From Perkinsus olseni (taxonomy: Eukaryota > Perkinsozoa > Perkinsida > Perkinsidae): 64,000 nt of DNA. Each line of letters begins with the position of its first letter. Position 1 is the stretch's first letter. The position numbers and the translations under genes are program-made. The stretch spans positions 119,248-183,247 of the forward strand of contig JABANP010000063.1 of NCBI GenBank assembly GCA_013115135.1, in the 5' to 3' direction. Below the pieces are notes generated by a model that did no database searches, was not told where the DNA came from, and saw only the letters and a list, made by a program, of their open reading frames with translations. Shown in pieces: positions 11,867-22,650 of this stretch.

Positions 11867-12295
11867 GCTGGCAATTAACTAGGCGGTATGTCGCGGTGCT
11901 CTCAAGTTGTCTGTAGATTCTCGACAGTCTCCCGTTCGTGAAGCAGGCTGATGGGGAAGAAACGTTGGACTTTTGAGGCGTAGGGCTTCGTGGAGGGCAA
12001 GGGCATGTGGCACATGCCATGTGTACCCAGAGAGCCATCACTGCCGGCCCTTAGGTACGCGATGAGCGTGTCAGTAGAGCGATAGGGTCTTGCCTGGTGC
12101 TGCGATGCTTTCTCGCATGCAATTTCACGCCCTGGGCCGGCAATACCCATCATTGATGGCTGTTAATGACTATGGACCTCAGAATTGGCTCACATGCACA
12201 TAGTGATTGGTGTATCCGTGACGAAGCTGCTTATATATTCGTTGTTGTGTTCGCTTGATTCGTTCATGTTCTGGGACTAAGCTTTCACCCTCTGT
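11867..12295. other. Intergenic, no gene seen
   Basis: This is 429 bases between the EF-hand exons and the first RAP gene. Short minus-strand open frames here have no recognisable motif and no splice partners. The sequence just before the next ATG should hold that gene's promoter, but no defined element was recognised. Confidence 0.5.
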
Positions 12296-14272
12296 ATGGC
12301 CATGCAGCAGCACTTCCCTAGGTTGAAGATGGCGACGGGTCAGGCGATGGGATCTCTCACCTACAGAGTGGCAAATGCTCCGACTGTGGACAACCTATTA
12401 TTTCACCTTAGCAATGAGCCGATGGACCGGCTACTGATGCCGAAAGTTCTCAACGCTGCCCTTGGTCGTGTTGCCAAGCTCGCGACGGTTCCGCACCGCG
12501 GCGAGAACGGGAGCATCGTTTTTGACAAGGTTTTGAGCATCATTCTGAAAGGCCTGAAGTGTCGCGACTGGGACAACAGGAACTTGGCGGGCGCATTCTG
12601 GGCAGTGGCCAAATTTCATAGCGAGACCACCGAGACGCCGCTGCCCCCTGGTCGAGTTATCGAGTTGTTCGAGGCGATGACTCCCTACGTGAAGCATGAA
12701 ACATGCTCCGCGGTGGACGTCTCCAATATACTGTGGGCGCTGGGTACCTTCAAGCTTGCTATGCGCCACGACTTCCGTTACTCATCGTCAGTCGAGGAGC
12801 TGGCAGCCTCCTTGTGTGTCGGGTGGTGTAGAGTACTCAGCTCCACCGAGCCTAGCACTCGAGCGGTCAGTACCACCGCATGGGGCGCTATCACGGTGTT
12901 AGCTGACCACCGTCGCGCCGAGGGCCTCAAGCTGATGAAGGCCACCCTTAGCCATGCAATACCCAGATTGCAGGCCTTCAAACCTCCGGAGATCGCCATG
13001 CTGCTCCATATGATCGTCCGTTGCAGGGATTCTCAGAACTTGCCAGAAGTTCGGCCCTTCATCGATGAGTGCTGCAGGACCATCGATCCTGGCCGCTGGG
13101 ATGCTCGAGAAATCTCCGTCGCTTGCAGAAGTGCTTCCAAATTCGCCTACCCGCCTGCCAAGTTGGTGTGGAAATTCACTGAGTATCTTATCTCGAGCGA
13201 TACATTGAGCAAGATGGTACCGACTCAATTCAGCATAACGGTGAATGGCATTCTCATGGGGCTCGCTTCCGCCACGTATGTGGGCGACCTCGGCAAGTTC
13301 GTGGAGAAGGTTCGGTCCTATCTTCGAGAAGCTGAAGGTCTGCCATTGAAGTTTGGAGGGTTGACCGAGGCTCAGGAAATCATGACAATACACGCCATTT
13401 TGTATGGCGGTCAGTGTCGGCTTACAGAGCCGGAGTTGAAATTCGTGCGGGACTGTGCGAGTCGGTTGTTAGGGGGAACGGTTAAACTCGAACCGAACTC
13501 GTTCAATCGTCTCGTCTATGTCATTGCGAGCACCGCTCATGTAGAGGGTACCAAAGACATCGCGGTTGAGCTGTTCCGCTATGGTCAAGCAAGGAGCGGA
13601 GAGTTCGATGAAGTCTCCATCGCCGGGCTCTGTAGCTCACTGGCGTTGTTCGCTGACCCGGTAGAGTTGACCACCTCCGAACGAGCGACGGTGAAGGATC
13701 TCATCTCGAACGCGCTCGAGATAGCGAAGACGTGGCGGAAGCCGGACCACGAGAGGGCCGGCACAGCGAAACTTATCAATTGGTTTCTACTCTCCGCCAA
13801 GTACGAGTGGCAGCTATCATTGTCATCAGGCTTGGAAGCGCTGTTCGCTGAGACTGCGCAGCATTGTCAAGGACGGCATCTGGGAATTCAGTCTTCTGCC
13901 ATCCAGAAGAGCGGTCATAAGGGTGTGAGAGAGGCTCTTGAGGGATGCTCGAAGGGACTGAAAGTCGTGGATGAGTGGCAGTGCCCCAAGACGGGATGGT
14001 ATATTGATGCAGTTGTTGTGGGTCCGACCGGGGAGCCGGAGGTTCTGGTCGAGTGCCAAGGCAGGGTACACTCAAGAAGCCCTTACTCCCACGCGGATAA
14101 GCTGAGACTAAGAATCTTGAGGTCTATCTATGGGCAGGAGAGGGTCGTGGAAGTCGACGGTTCCGGAATGGGGCTCACAGATTTCGCAACTCGCTCGAAG
14201 GAGCAGGTGCGGAGTGCCCTCACACTCTTGGAATTGACGAGCGACAAGAGCGAATCTGTTTCCGACATGTGA
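12296..14272 (+). CDS. RAP-domain organellar RNA-binding protein, copy 1
   Basis: An intronless 658-residue protein starting at an ATG. Most of its length is a helical-repeat array with recurring motifs of the form 'ALWAVAKF' / 'NILWALGTFKL' / 'AWGAITVLA'. This is typical of the helical-repeat RNA-binding proteins (OPR/HPR, FASTK-like) that end in a RAP domain. The RAP-like end lies at about residues 570-630: GWYIDAVVVGPTGEPEVLVE followed by HADKLRLRILRSIYGQ, matching the restriction-endonuclease-like fold (substrate-side strand, then conserved K/R-rich helix). Such proteins usually act in mitochondria or plastids on rRNA or mRNA processing and stability, and are expanded in alveolates. The N terminus is Ala/Arg/Gln-rich and could be a transit peptide. 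It sits ten bases upstream of its likely paralogue. Function beyond RNA binding is inference. Confidence 0.75.
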   Translation: MAMQQHFPRLKMATGQAMGSLTYRVANAPTVDNLLFHLSNEPMDRLLMPKVLNAALGRVAKLATVPHRGENGSIVFDKVLSIILKGLKCRDWDNRNLAGAFWAVAKFHSETTETPLPPGRVIELFEAMTPYVKHETCSAVDVSNILWALGTFKLAMRHDFRYSSSVEELAASLCVGWCRVLSSTEPSTRAVSTTAWGAITVLADHRRAEGLKLMKATLSHAIPRLQAFKPPEIAMLLHMIVRCRDSQNLPEVRPFIDECCRTIDPGRWDAREISVACRSASKFAYPPAKLVWKFTEYLISSDTLSKMVPTQFSITVNGILMGLASATYVGDLGKFVEKVRSYLREAEGLPLKFGGLTEAQEIMTIHAILYGGQCRLTEPELKFVRDCASRLLGGTVKLEPNSFNRLVYVIASTAHVEGTKDIAVELFRYGQARSGEFDEVSIAGLCSSLALFADPVELTTSERATVKDLISNALEIAKTWRKPDHERAGTAKLINWFLLSAKYEWQLSLSSGLEALFAETAQHCQGRHLGIQSSAIQKSGHKGVREALEGCSKGLKVVDEWQCPKTGWYIDAVVVGPTGEPEVLVECQGRVHSRSPYSHADKLRLRILRSIYGQERVVEVDGSGMGLTDFATRSKEQVRSALTLLELTSDKSESVSDM

Positions 14273-14281
14273 TAGTTCAAA

Positions 14282-16060
14282 GTGTTTCTGAATTCTGAGT
14301 TTGCTGAGTTCTGTCACAGTTCAGATGGTGGGGGCTTGCAGCTCAGCGTATTTACGTATAAGCGGATCCAGCTTCGATACTTGATATCGGGTCCTTGCCA
14401 TGGCCGGCTTTCGACCCTCGAATCTGCGGCTGCAGCAGTTCTCGTTCGCTGCAAGGCTCCGTTGCTGCGACAACACTCGGAAAGTGCCCTACGGATAGAG
14501 CCAGAAACCTGTACACTCGATGAAGCGGCTTATGTAGTGTCGTCACTGGCGAGACTCAAGAACATCACTGTTGACTGTAATGCGTGCATGGAGATGGTCT
14601 GCAAGTTTGTGGATGAAATAGTGTATGGGCTGAAAAACGGAGATGCTCCTCCGATCACCGGACTGGCTACTTGTTTATGGGGCATCGTGGAACTCTTGGG
14701 AGCAACTCATCCTGAGAGGGTGCAGACGGCTGTCAATGGGGCGATTGAATTTCTGTCGGTGCACCACTTCCAGGAGCTGCGGGTCACGGACGTACTCATG
14801 ATCGTACGGGCGATTGGGCGGTGCGAGGGTATGCGGATAGAGCTGAAGAGTAAACAGGAATTTTGGAGTGCGCTTGCGATCGGCTTCCCTTTTACCACCA
14901 TCGACAGGAGTTCTATGAAGCTGCTCACTAAGGCCCTGCAGCAGGTCGACGATGTTCCTCCTAATGTGTGGGGAGGGCTCATATCGGCTTTAGCGGTTAG
15001 CAACAGAGTGCATGAGCTCAGCCCTCACGAACTGGCGACCTCCCTTCGAGCTATGGTAGAGCCCGTGCGGCACGATGTGGCTGTCTACACGACGGCCCTG
15101 GCAGACTCAGTTTTCGAGTATATCGAGAGGGAGCCCAAGGGTCGCATTGGCCCAGCCGACATGGCGGATATCTGCTGGGCCCTAAGCATCCGGTCACATT
15201 CTCTACCGGAGGCGATTCTGGGAGATATAGTATCTCTCGCAGCGGCCATAGCAGAGGGTCGTGGTAGCGTGCCGGATATGACGCTTGGGCGTCTCTCTGA
15301 GGTACTCGCGAGATCGGCAGTCCGTCGAGGTCTGTACTCGCCTGCAGTTCTGGGATTTCTCGTGCATGCCATATCGAAGCGATCGTGGAAGTCAACAGCT
15401 GCAATGAGGATGATGAGCGATGCGGTGGCGCATATCGCTGATGGCCGACTTCTCGGTTCTGAGCAAGCAAGAGATCTCCTCGCAAACCTAATGGCTTCTC
15501 ACTGTGGACGAACGGTGAAGTCGTCAATGCTTATCAAGGCTCTCCTCTGCGCGGATGTGGAGCACAGTTTGGCCTGCCTGACAGAGAAACAGCATGATGA
15601 ACTCCGCCGAGCACGAGACCAAGCAGAAGGCGTCATTGCGGACATTCCAGGTTCCGAGCAGAGGGACCTACTGGCCGCTGACCTTGCCAAAGAGATCTGT
15701 CGTCGCGGATTGCCATTGCGAGTATCAACTTCTTGGAGGTGCCTTCGAAGTCTCTGCGTGGCCGACTTGACCTTGCTCGCGGCTGAAAGTGATGAACCCA
15801 TACTCTTCGTGGATCTTAACTCCTCGGCCTTGGACTTATGTCACTACGAACGAGAGTTGCGATATAGACTCCTCTCAGCGGTATTTGGGAGGGAGGCGTT
15901 TTTGAGATGCAGCGATCAAGACATGAGCCCATCTGTGTCCTCGACGGGGCGAGGTGCGGAGTTGATTCGTGGCGATGTAGCGCCCAGCCTCCAGGCTAAC
16001 ACCATTCCGACAAGCACTATTCTCGCAACAGCGCTAAAGCGCATCTCTGTTGTGGAATGA
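14282..16060 (+). CDS. RAP-like helical-repeat protein, copy 2
   Basis: About 590 codons stay open in one exon, directly downstream of and in the same direction as copy 1. The architecture matches: helical repeats such as TGLATCLWGIVELLG, ADMADICWALSIRS and GLISALAVSNR, then a C-terminal RAP-like stretch (PILFVDLNSSALDLCHYE, RYRLLSAVFGREAFL) that has lost several typical positions. The open frame begins at a GTG. The first in-frame ATG is near codon 104, inside repeat sequence, so the true start must lie in a short upstream exon or be trans-spliced. An out-of-frame ATG at about 14324 opens a short Ser/Ala/Arg-rich peptide that could be a transit sequence joined by splicing. Probably an organellar RNA-binding protein. 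The near absence of spacing from copy 1 suggests a tandem duplication, possibly old because sequence identity is low. Confidence 0.65.
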   Translation: MFLNSEFAEFCHSSDGGGLQLSVFTYKRIQLRYLISGPCHGRLSTLESAAAAVLVRCKAPLLRQHSESALRIEPETCTLDEAAYVVSSLARLKNITVDCNACMEMVCKFVDEIVYGLKNGDAPPITGLATCLWGIVELLGATHPERVQTAVNGAIEFLSVHHFQELRVTDVLMIVRAIGRCEGMRIELKSKQEFWSALAIGFPFTTIDRSSMKLLTKALQQVDDVPPNVWGGLISALAVSNRVHELSPHELATSLRAMVEPVRHDVAVYTTALADSVFEYIEREPKGRIGPADMADICWALSIRSHSLPEAILGDIVSLAAAIAEGRGSVPDMTLGRLSEVLARSAVRRGLYSPAVLGFLVHAISKRSWKSTAAMRMMSDAVAHIADGRLLGSEQARDLLANLMASHCGRTVKSSMLIKALLCADVEHSLACLTEKQHDELRRARDQAEGVIADIPGSEQRDLLAADLAKEICRRGLPLRVSTSWRCLRSLCVADLTLLAAESDEPILFVDLNSSALDLCHYERELRYRLLSAVFGREAFLRCSDQDMSPSVSSTGRGAELIRGDVAPSLQANTIPTSTILATALKRISVVE

Positions 16061-16294
16061 CCCTCATGCATAAGCGTTTCCGAAAGTTTCAGTTCACGTG
16101 GATCGAATCTTTTATTGTTGATAATTGAACACCGCGTCTCTCTCAGTGAATGTGGAATAACTTTTCAATGGAGGGTGTAGGATCTACCGATCCCACATTT
16201 CCGCCACGTCCTTCGGCGACCGATCATATCTCCTAGGGTTCTTGCAATCGGACTCGGCCCTTGCGAATCCCAGTTTTTCTCACCTCCCCATATC

Positions 16295-18136
16295 ATGAAC
16301 CCTATCCCGGTAGAGACTCACCCTACTCGGATGAGCGTCTGCGCTAACTTGTTGAACGCGCACGCTACTGCTGGCTTTTTGGGCGGGCTCTGTGAGTGCA
16401 GGGGAGGCGAGCTTACGCGCTAAACTATCGTATAGGCTTTTGCTAGAGGCAAAAGCACCCTGCTTCTACCCGAGCAGGAGCGCAAAAAATGTAGCTTGAA
16501 CTCTTCAGGCTCGACGGCCGTTTTTTACCCTCTGGATTTGCTGAGGGTCCATTTGCAAAGACACTATGATGCCTATCGTCGCCCTAGTGTACGGGAGCTG
16601 TTCATAGCAGTTGTTAGGGAGGAGGGCGTGAGACCAGCTCTGTACCGAGGCTTTGGTAAGGCAGTTAATTGAAGCGCGAGATGATTATGCTCTCCCCAGC
16701 TATACGGAAGTGTCTATTTCAGGCATAAGTGTAACGGGAGCATCGCTCGCTTGGGGACAGTACTTTTACGGGTATGCTCTGTCGACATCCGGCTGAGATC
16801 TTGGCTTGAACTCAAGCTAGGCGTTTTAGATACACCGCTCTCAAATCAGCTAACATATTCAACCTACCCTCCGCTGCTAATCACCTCCTCAGCGGCTTCG
16901 CAGCCGGTTGCATGGTGAGCGGACTGACCAGAGCGAGTTTCCTCTCCTCTGCTGGTCTACATCTCGTGGAATCGCCATTCCTGGGGCTCTCGACAAGGGG
17001 ACCTGAGAATATCCTTGCTCCATTCCTAGTCTGCGTCGGCCTTTCTTCTTCCATGACAGAGCAGGTACAAATCGTACTCTGTCCTCTATGGGTGACAAAG
17101 CTGAATGTTCAACTTGCTGTGTATCCTGGCGGAGTCCGCGGCTGCCTTAAAGGACTTTATGGCGACAGAGGAGTCGCGGGTTTCTACAGAGGCATTGTGA
17201 GCAGGCTATTTCGCGCCCGAAAGTTTACCGTTCCTTCCTTTAAAGTTTCCTCGCCGTTGCTCTCCGGCGTTTTCCGAAGCATGCCAGGCCGTTTTCTTTC
17301 CAGGCGCCAAGCATGTGGGGATCTGTCCAAGGAGGGATTCAGTTCATGATTTACGAGCCAGCGAAGTAGGTTCGCGGCACGACTGAAAGGAACGCTCGCT
17401 CAGTCGTGCCCGCTCATTTGGCTGACGCTCGGCAAGAAAGCCGATGCCTCTGGCATATCGTTGTTTTGGGATATTCACATCTCCTCGTTCCTAACGTAAT
17501 CAGGTCCAGGCTCCAGGCGTCCCGTGGTTGTGAGCAGCTCAGCCCTCCCGACATCGTCTTGGCAACAACCGTGGCCAAATCCACCGCCATGGTGAGTTTA
17601 CATCGATCTATTGGCCATTGCCGATCGTATGATGCTCCGGTAGGGATTCCGGTCCCAGAAATGCTAGTGGGTCCAACACCGCTACTAGTGGTCCGCTAGA
17701 AAGACTTGATCTCTCATTTGGCGGCGCTAGAGTGTTGCTGCCTCCAGATTATCATCAGCCCTATAACTGTATTGACGGTGAGAATGAGGGACGCAGGATT
17801 GCGAAGCCACAACTACGATGATCTCTGGACTGCAGTAAAGAGGTACGCGACCTTTAGTTTATTGATCAACCTTTCAAGCGCGATTCATGCCCTTCATGAC
17901 AATATCGCGTCCTTTCGTTTTCAGTGTGGTGGCTAAAGATGGTCTAACGGGATTTTACAGGGGAATCTTCGTCTCTCTGGTGAGTTGGAAGCGCAGAGAG
18001 AGAAACTTCCTTTCTCTTCTTCAGAACAGTGACCTCTCCTGCAGGTACGTGTTATGCCGGCCCAGTGGTGCACATTTGTAACCTACGAGTACGTCAAGGA
18101 TGCCTTGCTCGGGGCTCAAGCCGGTTCGGCTATTTA
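16295..18136 (+). CDS. Mitochondrial carrier family protein (SLC25), NAD/folate-carrier-like
   Basis: Several exons rebuild the tripartite carrier fold. The ATG exon (16295) ends in NAHATAGFLGGL, the usual first-helix AG...GG pattern. Repeat 1 at about 16510-16650 has the signature FYPLDLLRVHLQ and ends ALYRGFG. Repeat 2 at about 17080-17210 has CPLWVTKLNVQLAVYPGG, where Trp replaces the acidic signature residue, and ends GVAGFYRGI. Repeat 3 contains NVIRSRLQASRG (about 17495), then HNYDDLWTAVKR, VAKDGLTGFYRGIF and RVMPAQWCTFVTYEYVKDAL before the TAG. The arrangement of repeat 3 (basic RSRLQ, later MPA..TF..YE) resembles the NAD/pyrimidine-nucleotide/folate subgroup. It would exchange small metabolites across the inner mitochondrial membrane. 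The substrate is inference; the unusual signatures may reflect exon misplacement. Confidence 0.7.
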
Positions 18137-18704
18137 GTTTTCAACAACCCAGTGGTCGTAAAACTTCAAGTTCAACTCTGAAGCATGCGCAAAAGCTTCA
18201 GGCAGTGCCGGGCAATGCGCTGGCGGAAATGAGTGGCGTTGGCCGTTCGAAGGCAGTGAGGCAATGCATTTGGGAGATCCTTCATTGCGCTGGGAGAACA
18301 ACTCTTGGAGATGCATTCGTAATCCGAAGCCGAACCTATGGTGGATCTGTGGTGGCTTGTAGGATGCCACATCGATGAACCTGCAGTCCTGAATATAGCG
18401 GGGCGTTTCGATTTTGTTGTACGACGGTGTTCTAAACTCGGCAGAGATATGGATGGTGTACCATTGTGATTTTTCCTGTTCAGTAGCCCTCCTTCGCTGT
18501 AGTGCCGTTAATTGGAATCCCAGTTGTTCGAGGGACCAGTCTAAGTTACGACGGTCTAGGACATCGGGTGCCCGGTGCGTGATGAACTGTGAACCTGCAA
18601 TGAGTCCGTGCCTTGAACCTGCAATTGCACGGTTATCTCCGCTCGTTCTCATGACAACTCGGACGCCTATCACAACAAGGGATGCACATCTCATCGCCGG
18701 CATC

Positions 18705-20634
18705 ATGGCCGCCAATGCGAACACCGAGGTTGGAGAGATCAACGGCCCCGTGAATGTGGAGTAACGACTCTTGCCTCTGATGTCATGCGGACGCCTGAGT
18801 ATCATCGTCAAACTTAGTGGATGAGCAGCTCTCCCCATTATCCAACAACGAACTAGCACTGGATCGTCTGCTTTGTAGGCGACTCCGGGAGCTTCGGGCC
18901 CGCCGATTGCCCTTCGTGATACGAGGGCTCGGGGCGAGATGGGCGGTTGTGAGGACTTGGACCAGTGACAGGAGGCTCAAGTATCTTGCGCAGCGGGAAG
19001 AAAAAGGAGTGTCCGGAGAGGAAGTGCTCGCGTCGTGCCTTCTCAGTTGCTGCGGTCACGATGTGTACGCAGGTACACAGTGTATGCGCCTGACCCCGAT
19101 GGTGATGTGAATCAGAGCGATGCAATGCCGGCCGCTAGAATGAGCATCGCCAAGTTGGTCGTCTCCAACAGCTAGCTTTCGTGTTAATGCATTTCCCAGA
19201 TTCCTCGAAGTTGGTCCTCGACGGGGACAGTATCTGCTTGGGGTTCCCGATAGACACGGCCGTGGCCTGTCGCCTTTCGAGTCCTGCCCCAGAACGGACG
19301 TATCTGAAGGTGAATGGCGACTTCAAGACCTCGGGTCTCACGAAGCAAGAGCCATTCTCGTTCCTTCGTCTCGTCTTGGCACAGAAAAATTCACACGTGT
19401 GAGATCCATCACCAGCTCTGAGTCCGTGCTTCAAAGAAATACATACGGATGTTCGAACCTGTGAGGAAGTTAAGAGCATCTACTCTCAGGTCCAGCGTCT
19501 CGGGGGAAAACAGAGAGGGTGTACAGGCCCGTGTTTGCCTCCGATTTGGACAAGGCAGGCGATACTTCGATCTTGGAAGAGCTCTTCGGCGATGACTGTG
19601 TCGACAGCAAACGGCACTTGTTCTTCAATGCAGCCTACTGCTATACCAACTGCCACTACGATACCGATTGGAATGCATACTTATGTGCTAGAGGTACTGG
19701 AGGCACCTGGGATTAAATCTGCGGGACAGCTTTCCCACTTACTTGCACAGCTACGTTGCACGTACTCCTCAACCTCTACTCTAGATCGGGCGGGCCCTGG
19801 TCTTCGCAATTGGAAGAATTGAAGGGTGTCCGTCTCTCTTTGCGCTGTGTCAGAGGCTGTGACAGCCTGGCTGTCTCGTGTCAGGAAGTCGAAGATGGAC
19901 CGTGGCTCATCCAGACCAGCATGTGATACTCAGTCATAATGGAAGCGCGCGGTCGCAGTACCAGCCAACGCTCCGCCGCTCCAGCGGTATAACCAGCAGA
20001 ACCACTGGGACCAGAAGCTGCCATCGGTATTCCGACATAGTGAAGTGAGTCGTCCCGTGCATTTGAGCGCACAGCAACCACTATCACCGATAGTTTTTGG
20101 GGCGAACTTCGCTCAGCGAAGTACACCGACTTCACATTCTTCTCCGACTTCTGCAGATTCATAACAGTGGATCTAAATCCTGGGGATGTTTTCATCGTAC
20201 CCCCGAGATGGTGGCACGTCGTTGAGGGTTCTCTGCCACGTGACGGGACCCCGAGGCTCAGCGCCGGCATAAATTGGTTTTTCACGTAAGGAGGATTCGC
20301 AGGACCTGTCGACTTGAGAGTGCCCACACCACTCAGGTACGACTACGAGGAGACCTACCGTACTTCCCCCGGCGACGTCCTTAACCTGCTTGGCTTTTCG
20401 AGTGCGACTCGTGCAGATTGTCTCGCCTCGGCCGTAGAGATGATGAAAGCCCCACCTGTCGCGGGTTGCGCTGCCGACATTCTCGAGGTCGGCGCAGTTG
20501 ACGTCTTTTACGATCACTCAACCTTCCGCGTACCGTTTCAGATGGCCCAGACGTTGGCGGGCCGAATGAGCAAAAGAGCTGCGGAAACGGAAACAGGGAT
20601 ATTGCGTCAGCTTCTGACATTGGCCGTCGGGTAA
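18705..20634 (+). CDS. JmjC/cupin-8-type Fe(II) 2-oxoglutarate-dependent oxygenase
   Basis: Exon 1 is proposed from the ATG at 18705, spliced into RLPFVIRGLGARWAVVRTWT (about 18890), the typical entry strand of JmjC/cupin-8 enzymes. The iron site is visible: His and Asp of CHYDTDWNAY (codons at 19654 and 19660), and the distal His in GDVFIVPPRWWHVVEG (codon at 20215), followed by the closing strand SAGINWFF. These are the HxD...H ligands of protein hydroxylases and histone demethylases. A last exon (about 20335-20634) is helical and of unknown role. Further downstream a charged, NLS-like segment (SRKRKRLADDGRG near 20885) may belong to the same gene. The middle exons between 19110 and 19510 are not secure. 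Substrate (protein, histone or RNA) unknown. Confidence 0.65.
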
Positions 20635-21716
20635 CCTTTGAAGAAGCAAGAGCACTAGATGCACTATTGATGGTTCAGATACTCAATCGCAGGAGGTGAT
20701 CAAGTAGTCCCTGCAGCGGTAGAAGACGCCCTACGGAAACTGGCCGCGGCAGCGGTGAGACTAGCTATCTCCGTGGCTTGCTTGCCGCCACAGGCTCCTG
20801 GCTTCTCCGCTGCTCTCAATATATTTTCTAGTGGAATGCTTGTATTGTCCAGATAGAATTATCGGAGGTGCTCCCTATAGAAGATTCTCGCAAGCGCAAG
20901 CGGCTAGCTGACGACGGAAGAGGTCAAGCAGCTTGGTTGTCGTTCGGCTGTACTACGCAGTGGTAACTATGAACCGGTGCCCCACTCACCGGCTGGGACT
21001 CATATCGTTGCAGGACTTTTCTCCGGGCAAGTCAGCATACTTACAAAACGTACATTACAAATTATTAATTGCATTTTCTCTACATAAAATCTTTCGTCAC
21101 TGGCAGTTCGCTTTAAGAAGTTCGGTTGAACTTCAACGATTAGGCGTGGAGGGAGCACTCGTCGGTTTTGTTGGAGCCAGCGGAATCTCACCCGGCGCGT
21201 ACAATGCACTCGCTTGATTCGTAAAGATTATTTCCCGCCTATCTAAACCTCGTCAAATCCCTCCTGTGAAAACTATCTGTGAACACAATGTGTAGCGCAC
21301 GTCGTGTAGAGCACAACAGCAACACCAGGCACAACTGGGACTTCGGGCAGAATCCATGTTCAAGCTACTTGACTAATGAGACCAGCGGCGATTTTGAGTT
21401 TCTGAGCACACCGCCAGCGAGACTGTTCGATCTAGTCTAACTCGATCATTGATCTATATCGAGTCGAGTGATCATGCAATCGCAGTTTTACAACTCGATG
21501 AGTTCAACCCGATCCGGAGGGCGCCCTAGGACTAGCGAGATCTCGCTGGGTGATCTCTCCGACGTACACTGACTAGCCGAGTCGTCACTTCCGAGCATGT
21601 TGGATATGAAACTCATAGGTGGTGGGGGCGAACTGCCACCAGACGATCTGACAAAGATGTTCGCAATCACTTCAGTCAAACACGATACCACGAGAGTGAT
21701 TCACACTAATTTCAGC
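20635..21716. other. Unresolved stretch between JmjC gene and tRNA
   Basis: Short open segments suggest coding exons (VVPAAVEDALRKLAAA near 20710, and IELSEVLPIEDSRKRKRLAD near 20850), but no consistent splice path from the JmjC exon at 20634 was found. From about 21000 on nothing supportable is seen. Confidence 0.3.
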
Positions 21717-21798
21717 GTCAGTTTGGCCGAGTGGTCTAAGGCGCCAGACTCAAGTTCTGGTGGAGAGATCCGCGTGGGTTCGAACCCCACAGCTGACA
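21717..21798 (+). tRNA. tRNA-Leu (anticodon CAA), intergenic copy
   Basis: It is base-for-base identical to the copy at 9405-9486 over all 82 positions, including the variable arm. Flanking sequence differs on both sides. It lies between the 3' ends of the JmjC gene (plus) and a coiled-coil gene (minus), so this copy is free-standing. It has no close T run like that of the other copy, so its terminator is less clear. Confidence 0.95.
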
Positions 21799-21842
21799 TT
21801 ATACCAAAACTGGTAGGGTCGTTTCCTGCTGACGCCCGGGTC

Positions 21843-22650
21843 TTACATAGATCGCGATGTTGAACAGCTGACTTCGAGTTCACTCTCGCTGGACTCGGAC
21901 TCCGTATCCTCATTTTTGGTTCGTCTCTGAATTTCTTCTCGAAGTTCCGCAACTCGCTTGGTATACACGCTAACCTGCACGCACGGACATGTAACGGCGT
22001 GAATTATAAGAACAGAACGGCAGGGTTCGCTGAACAGGCCATTCCGGGATACTTCAGATGGATAGGGGAAACCGTCGAGTCTTAGGAAGATCGTCTTCTA
22101 CCATCCGTTCAGTTTTCTCGATCTGGACATCCCGCTTCTGTATCCGCTCACGGAGTTTCTCGTTTGATTCGGCTGCGGATGCCAAAGCCTGTTCCACACG
22201 TGATATACTACTCAGCCGACTATAGAGGAGGTCTTGGCGCCGGCTCAGCTGAAACGATTTAGTTGCACGGCTGCAGTCGAAGAGAGACGGTGATACTTCC
22301 TCGTTCAATGCTTCCAGGTTGCCCGTGAGCTTTCTCGTGAGTTGCGTTTCCTCCTTCAGCCTGCCTTTCAGTAGGTTGCACTTGCGCAGCGTACAGCCAC
22401 TCTGCTGCACTGTGACCTAAAGTCAAGTCTGCCTTGGAAACATCACGGTATCTCTTGCTGGAGGCAAGTCAGTTGTCTTTCACCTCTAGGACCTTCAACA
22501 TGTCCACCAGAACAGAAAACCGCGATCGGAATTCGGAAATATTCGATGGCAACATCGGAGGTTCCAGGAGGCGGAATAAATGATCAACGGACCCTGCGAA
22601 TGGCCCATTGCTTGAACCTGAGTTCAGGCCGGCTTCTCCAGTAAATGAAT
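21843..22650 (-). CDS. Coiled-coil protein (3' part, 5' end unresolved)
   Basis: Three exons read in order on the minus strand. The first (about 22640-22490) gives SVDHLFRLLEPPMLPSNISE and FSVLVDMLKVLE. After an intron ending at about 22420 comes a long helical exon to 22070 with heptad-rich SNEKLRERIQKRDVQIEKTE. The last exon (about 21975-21843) holds KRVAELREEIQRRTKNEDTE and an acidic Ser/Glu tail, then TAA. This is a structural, filament- or centrosome-like coiled coil with no recognised enzymatic domain. The 5' exons must lie in 22650-23050, where they would overlap a plus-strand open frame. I do not recognise the family. Confidence 0.5.

Noticed and set aside
18134..18859. Minus-strand open frame of 241 codons between the carrier and JmjC genes
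   Set aside because: No recognisable domain. Its upper part overlaps the proposed first JmjC exons on the other strand, so it is more likely a chance frame, though a short antisense gene cannot be excluded.
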